A DNA stretch of 64,000 nucleotides from NCBI RefSeq assembly GCF_017357245.1, contig NZ_CP071614.1:248001-312000 (forward strand), read 5' to 3'. Below, one piece after another: positions 1 through 9,437 of the stretch. Position numbers and translations under genes: made by a program. Under the pieces are notes generated by a model. That model ran no database searches. It saw only the letters and a list, made by a program, of their open reading frames with translations, and was not told where the DNA came from. This stretch comes from Rhizobium bangladeshense. GTDB taxonomy: Bacteria > Pseudomonadota > Alphaproteobacteria > Rhizobiales > Rhizobiaceae. Every line of letters begins with the position of its first letter. Positions within the stretch are counted from its first letter, which is position 1.

Positions 1-300
1 GGCATTTGGGCAAGCGGCGCCAACTACTACTACGAAGAGTCCGAATGGACGATCGCAGCAGAATATGCCTTGAAGATCAACGATAAGTGGAAGATCACTC
101 CCGGCTTCCAGTACTTCGAGAACATCGCTCTCGAAGCTGACGGCAATGGCTTCACCGGCGGAAGCGCCTACACGACCGGTGTGACGATCGACTACCAGAT
201 CGTCGAAGACCTGCGTTCGAAGCTCAGCGTGCAATATCACGATGAGGACGAAGGTGACGACGAAGTGTTCGGCTTCCTGCGCTTCCAGCGCGATTTCTAA
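1..300 (+). CDS. Outer-membrane porin, C-terminal part (RopA-like, 5' truncated)
   Basis: The reading frame is open from the first base and ends at 298-300. It encodes the last 99 residues of a beta-barrel porin of the Rhizobiales porin family, which forms diffusion channels in the outer membrane. Alternating aromatic and polar strands are visible (SGANYYYEE, then KWKITPGFQYFE), and the protein ends in FQRDF. The C-terminal phenylalanine is the recognition signal for the BAM assembly machinery. The acidic turn near DEDEGDDEVFGF is typical of RopA-type porins. The start, signal peptide and most strands lie outside the window. A strong terminator follows 23 bases after the stop. The family assignment is firm; which porin paralogue it is cannot be told. 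Confidence 0.88.
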   Translation, partial: GIWASGANYYYEESEWTIAAEYALKINDKWKITPGFQYFENIALEADGNGFTGGSAYTTGVTIDYQIVEDLRSKLSVQYHDEDEGDDEVFGFLRFQRDF

Positions 301-323
301 GATCGTCTGATTGCAGCGAGTGG

Positions 324-350
324 GGCGCGGCCTTTGGGCCGCGCCTTTTT
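324..350 (+). terminator. Rho-independent terminator of the porin gene
   Basis: A perfect 9-bp stem GGCGCGGCC / GGCCGCGCC (324-332 with 337-345) with a TTTG loop is followed by TTTTT at 346-350. It lies just after the porin stop. The T tract abuts the stop codon of the converging ptsN-like gene at 350-352, so the stem may also serve as the end of the kdp-ptsN transcript. Confidence 0.9.
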
Positions 351-805
351 CATGCCCGTGAATCGGCGATGAAGCCGGAATAGAATTCGTCCGCCGTCCT
401 TGCCTTGCGTATGGCGGCCAGCAAGCCATCCGATTGCAGCCTCCGGGCAATGGCAGACAGCACGTTCAGATATTCGCCGCGGTTGTTCTCCCCGAAAAGC
501 AGCACGAAGGCGATGTCGGTCGGGATATCGTCGATCGCCTCGAAATCCAGTGGCTGCGCGAAACGGATGAGGACGCCGCGCGGGCTCGTCATGCCCTCGA
601 TGGCGGCATGCGGAATGGCTATGCCGTTGCCGATGCCCGTGGAGCCGAGCCTCTCACGCGCTTCGAGCTCCTTCAGGATGATTTGGCTGTCGACGGAGAA
701 GGCCCTGGCGGTCTTTTCGGCGATAATCTGCAGCGCGCGCCATTTCGTCGGTGCCGAGACGCCGATGAAAGTGTGCTCCGGCCGGATGATGTTGGGAAGG
801 TTCAT
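350..805 (-). CDS. ptsN: PTS IIA-like nitrogen-regulatory protein (EIIA-Ntr, PtsN family)
   Basis: A 151-residue EIIA(Fru/Ntr)-type domain, the usual length for PtsN. The phosphorylation-site motif GIAIPHA places the active histidine at residue 66, preceded by ERLGSTGIGNG as in PtsN. The protein is the terminal phosphoacceptor of the PTS-Ntr chain (PtsP, PtsO, PtsN) and acts by binding other proteins, not by transporting sugar. The start chosen is ATG at 803-805; the upstream frame has no PtsN similarity. It lies 41 bases downstream of kdpE on the same strand and is probably the last gene of the kdp transcript. In E. coli dephosphorylated EIIA-Ntr stimulates KdpD (known), so this placement suggests a dedicated potassium-sensing copy (inference). 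It may be a second paralogue beside the usual rpoN-linked ptsN. Confidence 0.88.
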   Translation of the reverse strand: MNLPNIIRPEHTFIGVSAPTKWRALQIIAEKTARAFSVDSQIILKELEARERLGSTGIGNGIAIPHAAIEGMTSPRGVLIRFAQPLDFEAIDDIPTDIAFVLLFGENNRGEYLNVLSAIARRLQSDGLLAAIRKARTADEFYSGFIADSRA

Positions 806-846
806 GGCATTCTCGATAAGTGTTGTCGAACACCGGGAGAGAGAGA

Positions 847-1539
847 TCAGTCCGGTTCCCTGAGCCGATAGCCGACGCCGGTCTCGGTGGTGATATAGTG
901 CGGCTGGTCGGGACTTTGCTCGACCTTTTGCCTGAGCTGCCTGATGTAGACGCGCAGATATTGCACATCGGCTGCCGGCCCCCATACCTGCTTTAAGAGA
1001 AACTGGTGTGTCAGCACCTTGCCTGCATGCTGGGCGAGCACGCGCAGGATGTCATATTCCTTCGGCGACAATTTAATCTCCTCGCCGTCAACCTTGACGA
1101 TGCGCTTGACGAGGTCGACCGATAGCCCGCCAGTCTGGAAGATCGCCTTTTCGCCCTGCTGCTGCAAGCGATGGCGCAGCGCCACGCGGATGCGGGCACC
1201 AAGTTCGTTGATGCCGAAGGGCTTGGTGACGTAATCGTCGGCGCCGCTTTCCAGCGCCTTGACGATGCCTGCCTCATCGGTGCGGCTGGACAGGATGACG
1301 ACGGGTATGGAATGCCCTTCGTCTCGCCATGCCTGCAGCAGGTCATGGCCCGATATGTCCGGCAGGCCGAGATCGAGCAAGATGAGGTCGGGCCTGGAGT
1401 CGGCGACCGCCTGACGCGCGCTCGAGGCATTCGGCGCCTCCTGTACTTCATAGCCTTGTGCGGTCAGGCCGACGCGGAGCAGTTTGCGTATCGGAGGCTC
1501 GTCGTCGACGACGAGGATTTTGACGGCTGAACCGGTCAT
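847..1539 (-). CDS. kdpE: Two-component response regulator KdpE
   Basis: A 230-residue OmpR-family regulator. The N-terminal receiver domain shows the acidic pair D12-D13, the phosphoacceptor D56 in LILLDLGLPD, S84-S85 and K106 in YVTKPFG. The C-terminal winged helix (about 130-230) ends in TGVGYRLREPD, as in KdpE. It receives phosphate from KdpD and activates kdpFABC under potassium limitation or salt stress. The start codon overlaps the kdpD stop by four bases (ATGA), so translation is coupled to the sensor. The receiver and effector domains are complete and nothing is unusual. Confidence 0.96.
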   Translation of the reverse strand: MTGSAVKILVVDDEPPIRKLLRVGLTAQGYEVQEAPNASSARQAVADSRPDLILLDLGLPDISGHDLLQAWRDEGHSIPVVILSSRTDEAGIVKALESGADDYVTKPFGINELGARIRVALRHRLQQQGEKAIFQTGGLSVDLVKRIVKVDGEEIKLSPKEYDILRVLAQHAGKVLTHQFLLKQVWGPAADVQYLRVYIRQLRQKVEQSPDQPHYITTETGVGYRLREPD

Positions 1540-4244
1540 TTGAGTTCATCCAGTTTCGGTATGTCGTTGGGTTTCGGCAGACGGATGGTGAAGACCGCGC
1601 CGGGGCGGCTCGCCCGGTTTCCGGCGGTGATCGTGCCGCCCATCGCCTCGATGAAGCCGCGGCAGATGGACAGGCCGAGGCCGGTGCCGGCGCGCACCTG
1701 ATCGCCCTTGCGCACACGGTAGAAGGTGTCGAAGAGACGGGTGAGATCGGCCGCCGGAATGCCCGGGCCCTCGTCCGTGACTTGCAGGACGACGTTATCG
1801 GCATCGGCCCAGCCCTCGATGTGGACCACCGATCCCTCAGGGGCATATTTCGCGGCATTGTCGAGAAGGTTGAAGATCACCTGCTCGAACAGGACGGCAT
1901 CAACACGCACCATCGGCAGGTCAGCGGGAAAACTCGTCTCGGCCTTGTGGTGCTCGAGGATCTTTCCGGCGCGGCGCAGCGCACTGCCGACGATATCGCC
2001 GGGATAATGCAGCGCGAAATTCGGCTCCATCGCACCGGATTCGATCTTGGTCATATCGAGAAGGTTGGCAATGAAACGGTTGAGGCGCTCGGATTCGTCG
2101 ACGACGGTGGAGAGCAGATCGCTGCGATCCTCCTCCGGCATGGCGGCAAAATAATTACGCAATGTGCCGGCGGCGCCGAGGATGGCGGCAAGCGGTGTTT
2201 TCAGGTCATGCGATATTGAGGTGAGCAGGGCCGAACGCAGCCGGTCCGCTTCGGCAGCGAGCCTTGCCCGGTCGACATCGGCAACGAGCTGGACGCGTTC
2301 GATTGCGAGGGCCGCCTGGTCGGCCAGCGCGTCGAGCAGCCGCTGCTGCTCAGGCGTCAGCAGCGGCCCGTCGCGGCGGTCGCTGTCGAGGCCGATGACA
2401 CCGACTGCGGTGCGGCCCGTTCTGAGGGGCACATAGAGGCGTTTGGCGCCGGGCAGGGTATCGGCGCCGCGGCCGGCGGCGTGATTGTGCTCCCAGGCCC
2501 AGCGGGCGGCGGCGATATCGGCATCGTCGAGCGTATCATCGGGCGGGTAACCGGCCTTGACGGCGATGCTGCCCTCTTCCGGCAAGAGCAACACGACGCG
2601 GACCTTCAGCATCGAGGCGAGCTGGAAGGCGGTCGCCCAGAGCACGTCGTCAAGCGTGCCGGTGCCGGCGAGCTTCTTTGAGAAAAGATAGAGATCTTCC
2701 GTCGTGCGCGCCCGCTGCCTGGCGGCGGCAGCCTGACGCTGAACGGTCGCGGTCAGGTTGCTGGCAATGATCGCGACGCCCAGAAAGAAGAATAGGGCAA
2801 GCACGCTTTCCGGATCGCTAATCGTCAGCGTGTAGCGCGGCGGCAGGAAGAAAAAGTTGAAGGACAGTGCACCGAGAATACAGCTGTAGAGCGCCGGCCG
2901 TAGCCCATGCAGGACGGCGGAGGTCAGAACCGCCATAAGGAAGACGAGTGCGAGGTTGCGCACGTCGAGCACCTGGTCGAGCACGATGCTGACAGCGAGC
3001 GCGACGGCGACATAGACGGTCGCCAGCAGATAGGCTCTGAAATCAAACTGGGGAGCGGAGGCCGCCGCCCGGACCCCGCGTGCGGTGGTGCCGTCCTTCT
3101 CATTGCCTGAAATGACATGGACGCTGATCTCGCCGGTCTTGCGGATCAGCTCGTCGGTGATCGAACGGCTCCACCAGTCGCGCCATGTCGCCGCCTTGGG
3201 AGCGCCGATGACGATGTGGGTGACGTTGTTGGCGGTGGCATGGCGGACGAGCTCTTCGGCCACTTCGCGGCCGGGAATGGTAATCGCCTCGCCGCCGAGC
3301 TGTTCCGCAAGACGCAGCGTCGCGGCAACGGTGTCGCGCTCGACTTCGGTCAGATTGACCGAACGGTTGGTCTCGACATAGACGGCGGCCCAGGGCGCAC
3401 GCAGGCGCGAGGCCATGCGGGCTGCATATCGCACCAGCGAGGCGGAGCGTGGGTGATGGTCGACGGAGACGAGGACACGTTCACCTGCCGCCCATGGGCC
3501 GGAGATCGCGTGAGCCTGCATATGGGTGAGCAGCTGATCGTCGACGCGCTGGGCGGTCTTTCGCAGCGCCAGTTCTCGCAGCGCCGTCAGGTTGCCCGGG
3601 GTGAAATAGTTGGTCAGCGCCCGCTCGGCGGTGCGGGGCACGTAGACCTTGCCGTCATGCAGCCGCTTGATCAGATCGTCCGGGGTCAGATCGATGATCT
3701 CGACGTCGTCGGCAAGGTCGATGATCGAATCCGGCACCGTCTCACGCACGCGGATCCGGGTGATCTGAGAGACGACGTCGTTCAGGCTTTCGACATGCTG
3801 GATGTTGAGCGTCGTGTAGACGTCGATGCCGCGATCGAGCAATTCCTTGACATCGAGGTAGCGCTTCGGATGACGGCTGCCCTCGGCATTGGTATGGGCG
3901 AGTTCGTCGACCAGCACGAGATCGGGTCTGCGGGCGAGGATGCCGTCGAGGTCCATTTCCTCGAGCGGGCGGCCCTTATAGTCGATTTTGGCTCGGGGGA
4001 TGATCTCGAAACCGGCGAGCAGCGCCTCGGTCTCCTTGCGGCCGTGGGTTTCGACGACGCCGATGACGACGTCGAGACCGTCGGCGATCTTGGCACGGCC
4101 GGAGATCAGCATTTCGTAGGTCTTGCCGACACCTGGGGCGGCGCCGAGGAAAATCTTCAGACGGCCGCGCATCTCTGCCCGGGCTCTTTCGAGAAGGGCA
4201 TCGGGCGAGGGCCTGCCGGCCTGGTCGCGATTGTCGTCTGGCAT
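1536..4244 (-). CDS. kdpD: Osmosensitive K+ channel histidine kinase KdpD
   Basis: A 902-residue sensor kinase of full length. Visible in order are a Walker A motif GAAPGVGKT (about 34-42) in the KdpD cytoplasmic domain, a UspA-like domain (about 245-370, starting RVLVSVDHHPRSA), a four-helix membrane block around 395-500, a GAF-like segment, and the kinase core. The kinase core has the phosphorylated histidine in SHDLKTP at about residue 678, the N box NLLDNAAKYAPEG, and the G boxes DEGPGIP and GTGLGLSI. The start MPDDNRDQ at 4244 is preferred over an in-frame ATG nine codons upstream because KdpD homology begins right after it. The gene follows kdpC after about 290 bases that hold a RIME-like repeat, and overlaps kdpE by four bases. 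It senses low K+ and phosphorylates KdpE. Confidence 0.96.
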   Translation of the reverse strand: MPDDNRDQAGRPSPDALLERARAEMRGRLKIFLGAAPGVGKTYEMLISGRAKIADGLDVVIGVVETHGRKETEALLAGFEIIPRAKIDYKGRPLEEMDLDGILARRPDLVLVDELAHTNAEGSRHPKRYLDVKELLDRGIDVYTTLNIQHVESLNDVVSQITRIRVRETVPDSIIDLADDVEIIDLTPDDLIKRLHDGKVYVPRTAERALTNYFTPGNLTALRELALRKTAQRVDDQLLTHMQAHAISGPWAAGERVLVSVDHHPRSASLVRYAARMASRLRAPWAAVYVETNRSVNLTEVERDTVAATLRLAEQLGGEAITIPGREVAEELVRHATANNVTHIVIGAPKAATWRDWWSRSITDELIRKTGEISVHVISGNEKDGTTARGVRAAASAPQFDFRAYLLATVYVAVALAVSIVLDQVLDVRNLALVFLMAVLTSAVLHGLRPALYSCILGALSFNFFFLPPRYTLTISDPESVLALFFFLGVAIIASNLTATVQRQAAAARQRARTTEDLYLFSKKLAGTGTLDDVLWATAFQLASMLKVRVVLLLPEEGSIAVKAGYPPDDTLDDADIAAARWAWEHNHAAGRGADTLPGAKRLYVPLRTGRTAVGVIGLDSDRRDGPLLTPEQQRLLDALADQAALAIERVQLVADVDRARLAAEADRLRSALLTSISHDLKTPLAAILGAAGTLRNYFAAMPEEDRSDLLSTVVDESERLNRFIANLLDMTKIESGAMEPNFALHYPGDIVGSALRRAGKILEHHKAETSFPADLPMVRVDAVLFEQVIFNLLDNAAKYAPEGSVVHIEGWADADNVVLQVTDEGPGIPAADLTRLFDTFYRVRKGDQVRAGTGLGLSICRGFIEAMGGTITAGNRASRPGAVFTIRLPKPNDIPKLDELK

Positions 4245-4404
4245 GTGTGTGGTCTTTCTGCAGATGGCCACCGAGAATGCGTTACGTCCGTACCCTCATC
4301 AACTCAGTGCAGCCGAGGTGCCGGCATTGTTTGGTTCAGCTGGCGGGCCGAAATTCCTGACACAAGTGTCTTCACCGTAAGCGGTGCGTCACGCCCGCCC
4401 AACC

Positions 4405-4498
4405 CTCCGTCATGCTCGGCCTTGAGCCGAGCATCCACTGCCGCATCCACCGGTAGCTGCGGCATGGATCCCCGGGTCAAGCCCGAGGGATGACGGAG
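4405..4498. repeat. RIME-like intergenic palindromic element
   Basis: A 94-bp palindromic mosaic between kdpC and kdpD. The ends are a perfect 9-bp inverted repeat, CTCCGTCAT (4405-4413) and ATGACGGAG (4490-4498). Inside are three hairpins: GCTCGGC/GCCGAGC (4414-4420, 4426-4432), GCCGCA/TGCGGC (4440-4445, 4458-4463) and CGGG/CCCG (4473-4476, 4482-4485). The architecture and wording resemble the intergenic mosaic elements (RIME) described in rhizobia. The rest of the 294-bp kdpC-kdpD gap shows no gene. The element may attenuate or process the transcript between the pump and sensor genes (inference). Confidence 0.7.
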
Positions 4499-4538
4499 AG
4501 TTGGCCTTGTCGTCAAGCCGCACTAAACCTGCCAAACT

Positions 4539-5108
4539 TCACTCAGTCATAGAATTATCAAGGCTTTGGTTCAACGCCAGAACATTGACGGTGGGTTCGC
4601 CGAGGATGCCGAGTTCGCGGTCGTGAATGGCGCGGTCGACCAGCGCCTTGACCTTCCCCTCATCAAGGCCTCGCGCCTTGGCGACGCGCGGCACCTGGAA
4701 GTAAGCGGCCTCGGGCGAGATATGGGGATCGAGCCCGCTGCCCGAGGCGGTGACGAGGTCGGCGGGCACTTCGGCGTTCGGGTTCGCCGCCTTGGCGTCT
4801 TCATAATCGCCCTTCACGCGGTCGATCAGCTTTTGGCTGGTCGGACCGAGGTTCGAGCCGCCGGAGGCGGCGGCATTGTAGCCGTCGCCGGCGGCCGAGG
4901 GACGGCCGTGGAAATATTGGTCGCTATTGAAGGCCTGGCCGATCAGCGTCGACCCGATCACCTGGCCGTTCTTCTCGATCAAGCTGCCGTTTGCCTGAAT
5001 GGGAAAGAGCGCCTGGGCAGCACCTGTCATCGCAAGCGGATAGAGAAGTCCGGTGATGGCCATGGTGGCGACGATCATCACGACTGCCGGGCGAAGTTCT
5101 TTCAACAT
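4539..5108 (-). CDS. kdpC: K+-transporting ATPase subunit KdpC
   Basis: A 189-residue protein with one N-terminal membrane helix (about 8-30, [20 protein letters not shown]) and the periplasmic KdpC domain. Family marks include [19 protein letters not shown] and [14 protein letters not shown]. It is the small subunit that assists ATP and K+ handling in the KdpFABC pump of the inner membrane. The ATG at 5106-5108 gives the standard KdpC N-terminus MLKELRPA. It sits 20 bases after kdpB in the same direction. Confidence 0.96.
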   Translation of the reverse strand: MLKELRPAVVMIVATMAITGLLYPLAMTGAAQALFPIQANGSLIEKNGQVIGSTLIGQAFNSDQYFHGRPSAAGDGYNAAASGGSNLGPTSQKLIDRVKGDYEDAKAANPNAEVPADLVTASGSGLDPHISPEAAYFQVPRVAKARGLDEGKVKALVDRAIHDRELGILGEPTVNVLALNQSLDNSMTE

Positions 5109-5128
5109 GTTCTTGCTCCTTGACGTGT

Positions 5129-7189
5129 TCAGGCCAGGCCGAGGGCCGCGACGGCCATGTCGATGGCCTTGATGCCGATGAAGGGAACGATGATGCCGCC
5201 GAGGCCGTAGATCAGCAGGTTGCGCGACAAGAGCGCGCCGGCGCCGATCGGCCGGTAGCGGACACCCTTCAGCGACAGCGGGATCAGCGCGATGATGATC
5301 AGGGCGTTGAAGATGATCGCCGAGAGGATGGCACTCTGCGGCGTCGACAATCCCATGATGTTGAGGGTGCCGAGCTGCGGGTAGAAGGCCAGGAACATCG
5401 CCGGGATGATGGCGAAGTACTTGGCGATGTCGTTGGCGATCGAGAAGGTCGTCAGCGCGCCGCGCGTCATCAACAGCTGCTTGCCGATCTCGACGATCTC
5501 GATCAGCTTCGTCGGGTCCGAGTCGAGATCGACCATGTTGCCGGCCTCGCGGGCGGCGACCGTGCCGGTGTTCATGGCGACGCCGACATCGGCCTGGGCA
5601 AGCGCTGGGGCATCGTTGGTGCCGTCGCCGCACATGGCGACGAGCTTGCCCTTGGCCTGTTCGTCGCGCATCAGCGCCAGCTTCATCTCCGGCGTCGCCT
5701 GGGCGAGGAAGTCGTCGACGCCGGCCTCTGCGGCGATGGCCGCTGCCGTCAGCGGGTTGTCGCCGGTGATCATCACCGTGCGGATACCCATGCGGCGCAG
5801 TTCGGTGAAGCGTTCGCGGATGCCGCCCTTGATGACGTCCTTCAGCTGGATAATGCCGAGCAGCCTGCCGTCGCGGGCAACGGCGAGCGGCGTGCCGCCT
5901 GACTTGGCTACCTCGTCTGATATCGACTGCAGCTCGCGGACGAGCCCGCCGCTGTTCTTCGAAGGCGCGTTGCCGTTGACATAGGCAAGCACGGTATCGA
6001 CGGCGCCCTTGCGGATCGAGGCGCCTTCGAGATCGACGCCGCTCATGCGGGTCTGGGCGGTGAAGGGCACGAAGCTAGCCTTGAGGCTCGCCATGTCGCG
6101 GCCACGGATCGCATATTTTTCCTTGGCGAGGACGACGATGGAGCGGCCTTCCGGCGTTTCGTCGGCAAGCGAGGCAAGCTGGGCGGCATCGGCGAGTTCC
6201 TGCTCGGAAACGCCGCGCACCGGGTGGAAGGCCGTCGCCTGGCGGTTGCCGAGGGTGATCGTGCCGGTTTTGTCGAGCAGCAGCGTGTCGACGTCGCCGG
6301 CTGCCTCGACGGCGCGGCCGGACATGGCGAGCACGTTAAAGCGGACGAGGCGGTCCATGCCGGCAATGCCGATCGCCGACAAGAGCGCGCCGATCGTCGT
6401 CGGGATCAGCGTGACAAAAAGCGCGACGAGCACAATGATCGGGATCGAGCCGCCGGCATAGATGGCAAAGCTCGGGATCGTCGCGGTGGCAAGCACGAAG
6501 ATCAGCGTCATGCCAGCGAGCAGGATGTTGAGTGCGATCTCGTTCGGTGTCTTCTGGCGCTGCGCCCCTTCGACAAGCGAGATCATCCGGTCGAGGAAGG
6601 TCGAGCCGGCGGCCGCGGTGATACGCACGCGGATCCAGTCTGAGAGCACCTGGGTGCCGCCTGTCACCGCCGAACGGTCGCCGCCGGATTCGCGGATGAC
6701 GGGGGCGGATTCGCCTGTGATCGCCGCTTCGTTGACGGAGGCCACGCCTTCGATGACTTCACCATCAGAGGGGATGATGTCACCGGCCTCAACGAGCACG
6801 ATATCGCCGATCTTGAGGCTGGTTCCGGGCACCATGCGGTAGTCGGTGCCATTGTTGGCAGTGATGAGCTTGGCTTGGGTTTCGGTGCGTGCCTTGCGCA
6901 ATGAATCCGCTTGCGCCTTGCCGCGGCCTTCGGCGACGGCCTCGGCGAAATTGGCAAAGAGCACGGTAAACCAGAGCCAAAGGTTGATCTGGAAAGAGAA
7001 GCCGAGATTGCCGTTGCCGGCGATGAGGTCGCGCAGGAAGAGGACGGTGGTCAGCACGGAAACGGTGGCCACGACAAACATGACGGGATTTCTGACAAGG
7101 GCGCGCGGGTCGAGCTTCTTGAAGGCGGCGCCAACGGCCGGAATGAGAATGCGAGAATCCATGATGCTCGCGGTCTTTGCCTGGCTCAT
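5129..7189 (-). CDS. kdpB: K+-transporting P-type ATPase, catalytic subunit KdpB
   Basis: A 686-residue P1A-type ATPase. The phosphorylated aspartate is D306 in DKTGT. The actuator motif TGES is at 158-161; its serine matches the residue used for inhibitory phosphorylation in E. coli KdpB. The hinge motif [16 protein letters not shown] is complete. Membrane helices lie near 36-52, 68-85, 222-275 and in the last 110 residues. It hydrolyses ATP to drive K+ uptake through KdpA. The start is supported by GGAG a few bases upstream. It is downstream of kdpA with a 65-base gap. Confidence 0.97.
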   Translation of the reverse strand: MSQAKTASIMDSRILIPAVGAAFKKLDPRALVRNPVMFVVATVSVLTTVLFLRDLIAGNGNLGFSFQINLWLWFTVLFANFAEAVAEGRGKAQADSLRKARTETQAKLITANNGTDYRMVPGTSLKIGDIVLVEAGDIIPSDGEVIEGVASVNEAAITGESAPVIRESGGDRSAVTGGTQVLSDWIRVRITAAAGSTFLDRMISLVEGAQRQKTPNEIALNILLAGMTLIFVLATATIPSFAIYAGGSIPIIVLVALFVTLIPTTIGALLSAIGIAGMDRLVRFNVLAMSGRAVEAAGDVDTLLLDKTGTITLGNRQATAFHPVRGVSEQELADAAQLASLADETPEGRSIVVLAKEKYAIRGRDMASLKASFVPFTAQTRMSGVDLEGASIRKGAVDTVLAYVNGNAPSKNSGGLVRELQSISDEVAKSGGTPLAVARDGRLLGIIQLKDVIKGGIRERFTELRRMGIRTVMITGDNPLTAAAIAAEAGVDDFLAQATPEMKLALMRDEQAKGKLVAMCGDGTNDAPALAQADVGVAMNTGTVAAREAGNMVDLDSDPTKLIEIVEIGKQLLMTRGALTTFSIANDIAKYFAIIPAMFLAFYPQLGTLNIMGLSTPQSAILSAIIFNALIIIALIPLSLKGVRYRPIGAGALLSRNLLIYGLGGIIVPFIGIKAIDMAVAALGLA

Positions 7190-7254
7190 AAGAGACTCCA
7201 GCTTTGAAAACGGGGATGGCGGTGCAACTTGTTACGGAGCGTCACGGCATCACC

Positions 7255-8958
7255 TCAGAAGGTCTGGCCGGCAATCATGACCAGATGCTCGACGATCGGG
7301 CCGAGGGCCAGCGCCGGGAAAAAGGTCAGGCCAGCGACGATCAGGATCGTACCGACGAGCAGACCGACAAAGAGCGGACCGTCCGTCGGGAAGGTACCTG
7401 CTGAAGCCGGAACGGCCTTTTTGGTGATCAGCGAACCTGCGATGGCAAGGGCCGGTATGATGACCAGGAAACGGCCGGCAAGCATGCCGATGCCGAGTGT
7501 GATGTTGTACCAGGGCGTATTGCCCGTGAGGCCGCCGAAGGCCGAGCCGTTATTGGCCGCGGCCGAGGTATAGGCATAGAGGATCTCGGAGAAGCCGTGC
7601 GGGCCGGCGGTGCCGATCGAGGCGACGGCGCCTGGCAAGACCGTAGCGATCGCGGTGAAAACGAGCATGGCGAGTGGCAGGCAGAGGATGGCAAGGACGG
7701 CCATCTTCATTTCCTTCGCCTCGATCTTCTTGCCGAGATATTCCGGCGTGCGGCCGACCATCAGGCCCGCGACGAAGACGGCGACGGTGATGAAGAGGAG
7801 GATGCCGTAGAAGCCGGCGCCGACACCGCCGACGATGATTTCGCCGAGCTGCATGTTGATCAGCGGGATAAGGCCGCCGAGTGCGGTGAAGCTGCCATGC
7901 ATGGCATTTACCGCGCCGCAGGACGCAGCTGTGGTGATGACGGCGAATAGCGAGGACAGCACGATGCCGAAGCGGACCTCCTTGCCCTCCATGTTGCCGC
8001 CCTGCAGACCGAAAGCATGCATCAGTGGATTGCCGGCGGCTTCCGCCCAATAGGTGACGATGACGCCCGCAATGAAGAGGACACCCATGGTGGCGAGGAT
8101 CGCCCAGCCCTGGCGCTGATTGCCGACCATGCGGCCGAAGACGTTGGTGAGAGCCGCTCCGATCGCGAAGATCGAGACCATCTGGATCAAATTGGAGAGT
8201 GCGTCGGGATTTTCGAAAGGATGGGCGGAATTGGCGTTGAAGAAACCGCCGCCGTTGGTGCCGAGCATCTTGATGGCAAGCTGCGAGGCGACGGGGCCGA
8301 CCGCGATCGTCTGCTGTGTGCCTTCGAGCGTCGTCGCATTGACATAGGGGCCGAGCGTCTGCGGCACGCCGAGATAGACGAAGACGAGCGTCAGCACGAT
8401 GCAGATCGGCAGCAGGATGTAGAGCGTGCCGCGGATCATATCCACCCAGAAATTGCCGATCGCCTTGCCGGACGACCGTGCAAAGGCACGAATGAAGGCG
8501 ACGGCGATGGCCATGCCGGTTGCGGCGGAAAGGAAATTCTGCACCGTCAAACCCGCCATCTGCGTGAGGTAGGACATGGTGCTTTCGCCGCCGTAATTCT
8601 GCCAGTTGGTATTTGTGGGAAAACTGACGGCGGTATTGAAGGAAAGCTCCGGCGGGACGGCGGCCATGCCGGCCGGATTGTAGGGCAGAACGCCCTGCAG
8701 GCGCATCAGCGCGTAGAGGACGAGGACACCGAGCAGGTTGAACATCAGCATGGCGAAGGCATAGGAGGTCCAATGCTGTTCTTCTCCTTCGCTGGTGCCG
8801 GCCATGCGGTAGAGCCCGCGTTCGATTGGTACGAGGACGGGCGAGAGGAAAGTTCGCTCGCCGTTATAGACATGCGTCATGTAGCCGCCGAGCGGTTTGA
8901 CGAGCAAAAGGACGATCCCGCAATAGAGCAGGATCTGAAGCCATCCGTTGAGGGTCAT
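7255..8958 (-). CDS. kdpA: K+-transporting ATPase, channel subunit KdpA
   Basis: A 567-residue integral membrane protein of the SKT superfamily, with K+ selectivity-loop motifs from the four pseudo-repeats: [46 protein letters not shown] and [12 protein letters not shown]. The N-terminus [14 protein letters not shown] is typical of KdpA. It binds and translocates K+ in the KdpFABC complex. It follows kdpF by 66 bases. The ribosome site directly upstream is weak, so translation may depend on kdpF translation (inference). Confidence 0.97.
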   Translation of the reverse strand: MTLNGWLQILLYCGIVLLLVKPLGGYMTHVYNGERTFLSPVLVPIERGLYRMAGTSEGEEQHWTSYAFAMLMFNLLGVLVLYALMRLQGVLPYNPAGMAAVPPELSFNTAVSFPTNTNWQNYGGESTMSYLTQMAGLTVQNFLSAATGMAIAVAFIRAFARSSGKAIGNFWVDMIRGTLYILLPICIVLTLVFVYLGVPQTLGPYVNATTLEGTQQTIAVGPVASQLAIKMLGTNGGGFFNANSAHPFENPDALSNLIQMVSIFAIGAALTNVFGRMVGNQRQGWAILATMGVLFIAGVIVTYWAEAAGNPLMHAFGLQGGNMEGKEVRFGIVLSSLFAVITTAASCGAVNAMHGSFTALGGLIPLINMQLGEIIVGGVGAGFYGILLFITVAVFVAGLMVGRTPEYLGKKIEAKEMKMAVLAILCLPLAMLVFTAIATVLPGAVASIGTAGPHGFSEILYAYTSAAANNGSAFGGLTGNTPWYNITLGIGMLAGRFLVIIPALAIAGSLITKKAVPASAGTFPTDGPLFVGLLVGTILIVAGLTFFPALALGPIVEHLVMIAGQTF

Positions 8959-9024
8959 GGATTTAAACTTTCAATAGCCGGCTAGTTCTCGGTCGCACGT
9001 GCGCGGCCTGGAAAGCGCCGGTTT

Positions 9025-9114
9025 TCAGAAGCGTTCTGGGCGTAAGAGAGCGTAAGTGAGGTAAACGGTGAGAAACACGGTTACGGCGCCGCTCAGGACA
9101 TAATCGAGGGTCAT
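9025..9114 (-). CDS. kdpF: K+-transporting ATPase small subunit KdpF
   Basis: A 29-residue peptide (MTLDYVLSGAVTVFLTVYLT then YALLRPERF) read directly from the sequence between kdpA and the next small peptide gene. It is a single hydrophobic helix with the C-terminal LLRPERF motif characteristic of KdpF, which stabilises the KdpABC complex. A good ribosome site (AAGGAGAAACG) lies just before the ATG at 9112-9114. It is 12 bases downstream of the preceding 27-aa reading frame. It is so short that automatic gene callers commonly miss it. Confidence 0.93.
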   Translation of the reverse strand: MTLDYVLSGAVTVFLTVYLTYALLRPERF

Positions 9115-9126
9115 CGTCGTTTCTCC

Positions 9127-9210
9127 TTAGAGCCTGTCGCAGGTTCCGACATAGGCAAAGCACAGCGCGAAAAATAGGAACGCGGTGCCGAGCAGAATGG
9201 TATCCATCAT
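9127..9210 (-). CDS. 27-aa single-helix membrane peptide upstream of kdpF
   Basis: The reading frame gives MMDTILLGTAFLFFALCFAY followed by VGTCDRL: one hydrophobic helix and a short charged tail. GGAG lies 8 bases before the first ATG; the second ATG (9205-9207) is an alternative start. The stop is 12 bases before kdpF, so the peptide is the first product of the kdp transcript. Its size and topology match KdpF (one helix, arginine near the C-terminus) but the sequence differs. I recall similar unnamed peptides ending in CDRL in front of kdpF in other proteobacteria, which would support a real gene. No function is known; a stabilising or regulatory partner of the pump is inferred. Confidence 0.75.
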   Translation of the reverse strand: MMDTILLGTAFLFFALCFAYVGTCDRL

Positions 9211-9365
9211 GATCGTGACTCCTGTTGTTCTGTTGGAGTCAGACAAGACAAAGGGCCGCCGTTGGAGACTGCCTTTCATGCTTTCTGGCGTGGAGATGAT
9301 CCTTGGATCTCTCGGGCACCAATATGGAGCCGGAGCGCATAAAGGTTCGAGACGGCCGAAACGGC

Positions 9366-9378
9366 ATCAATATAAAAA
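9366..9378 (-). promoter_or_regulatory. A/T-rich candidate KdpE site in the kdp upstream region
   Basis: The 227 bases between the kdp operon and the CopC-like gene contain no gene. Read on the minus strand, the only A/T-rich island is TTTTTATATTGAT at 9378-9366, inside ATTTATAAGATTTTTATATT. It resembles the T-rich KdpE box known upstream of kdpF in enterobacteria and lies about 155 bases before the first start codon. No convincing -35/-10 pair could be fixed. The site is only a candidate. Confidence 0.3.
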
Positions 9379-9437
9379 TCTTATAAATGCTTTCAGGCGG
9401 CTAGAGCGGAAACGAGAACCTGGCGCGATCTTGAAAA

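Noticed and set aside
3117-4493. 458-codon open frame on the plus strand opposite kdpD
   Set aside because: It lies antisense to the fully conserved KdpD and has no recognisable domain; such long antisense frames are common in G+C-rich rhizobial DNA.
5109-5633. N-terminal extension of the KdpC frame to 364 codons
   Set aside because: The extension is antisense-like Arg/His-rich sequence overlapping kdpB; KdpC homology begins at the ATG at 5108.
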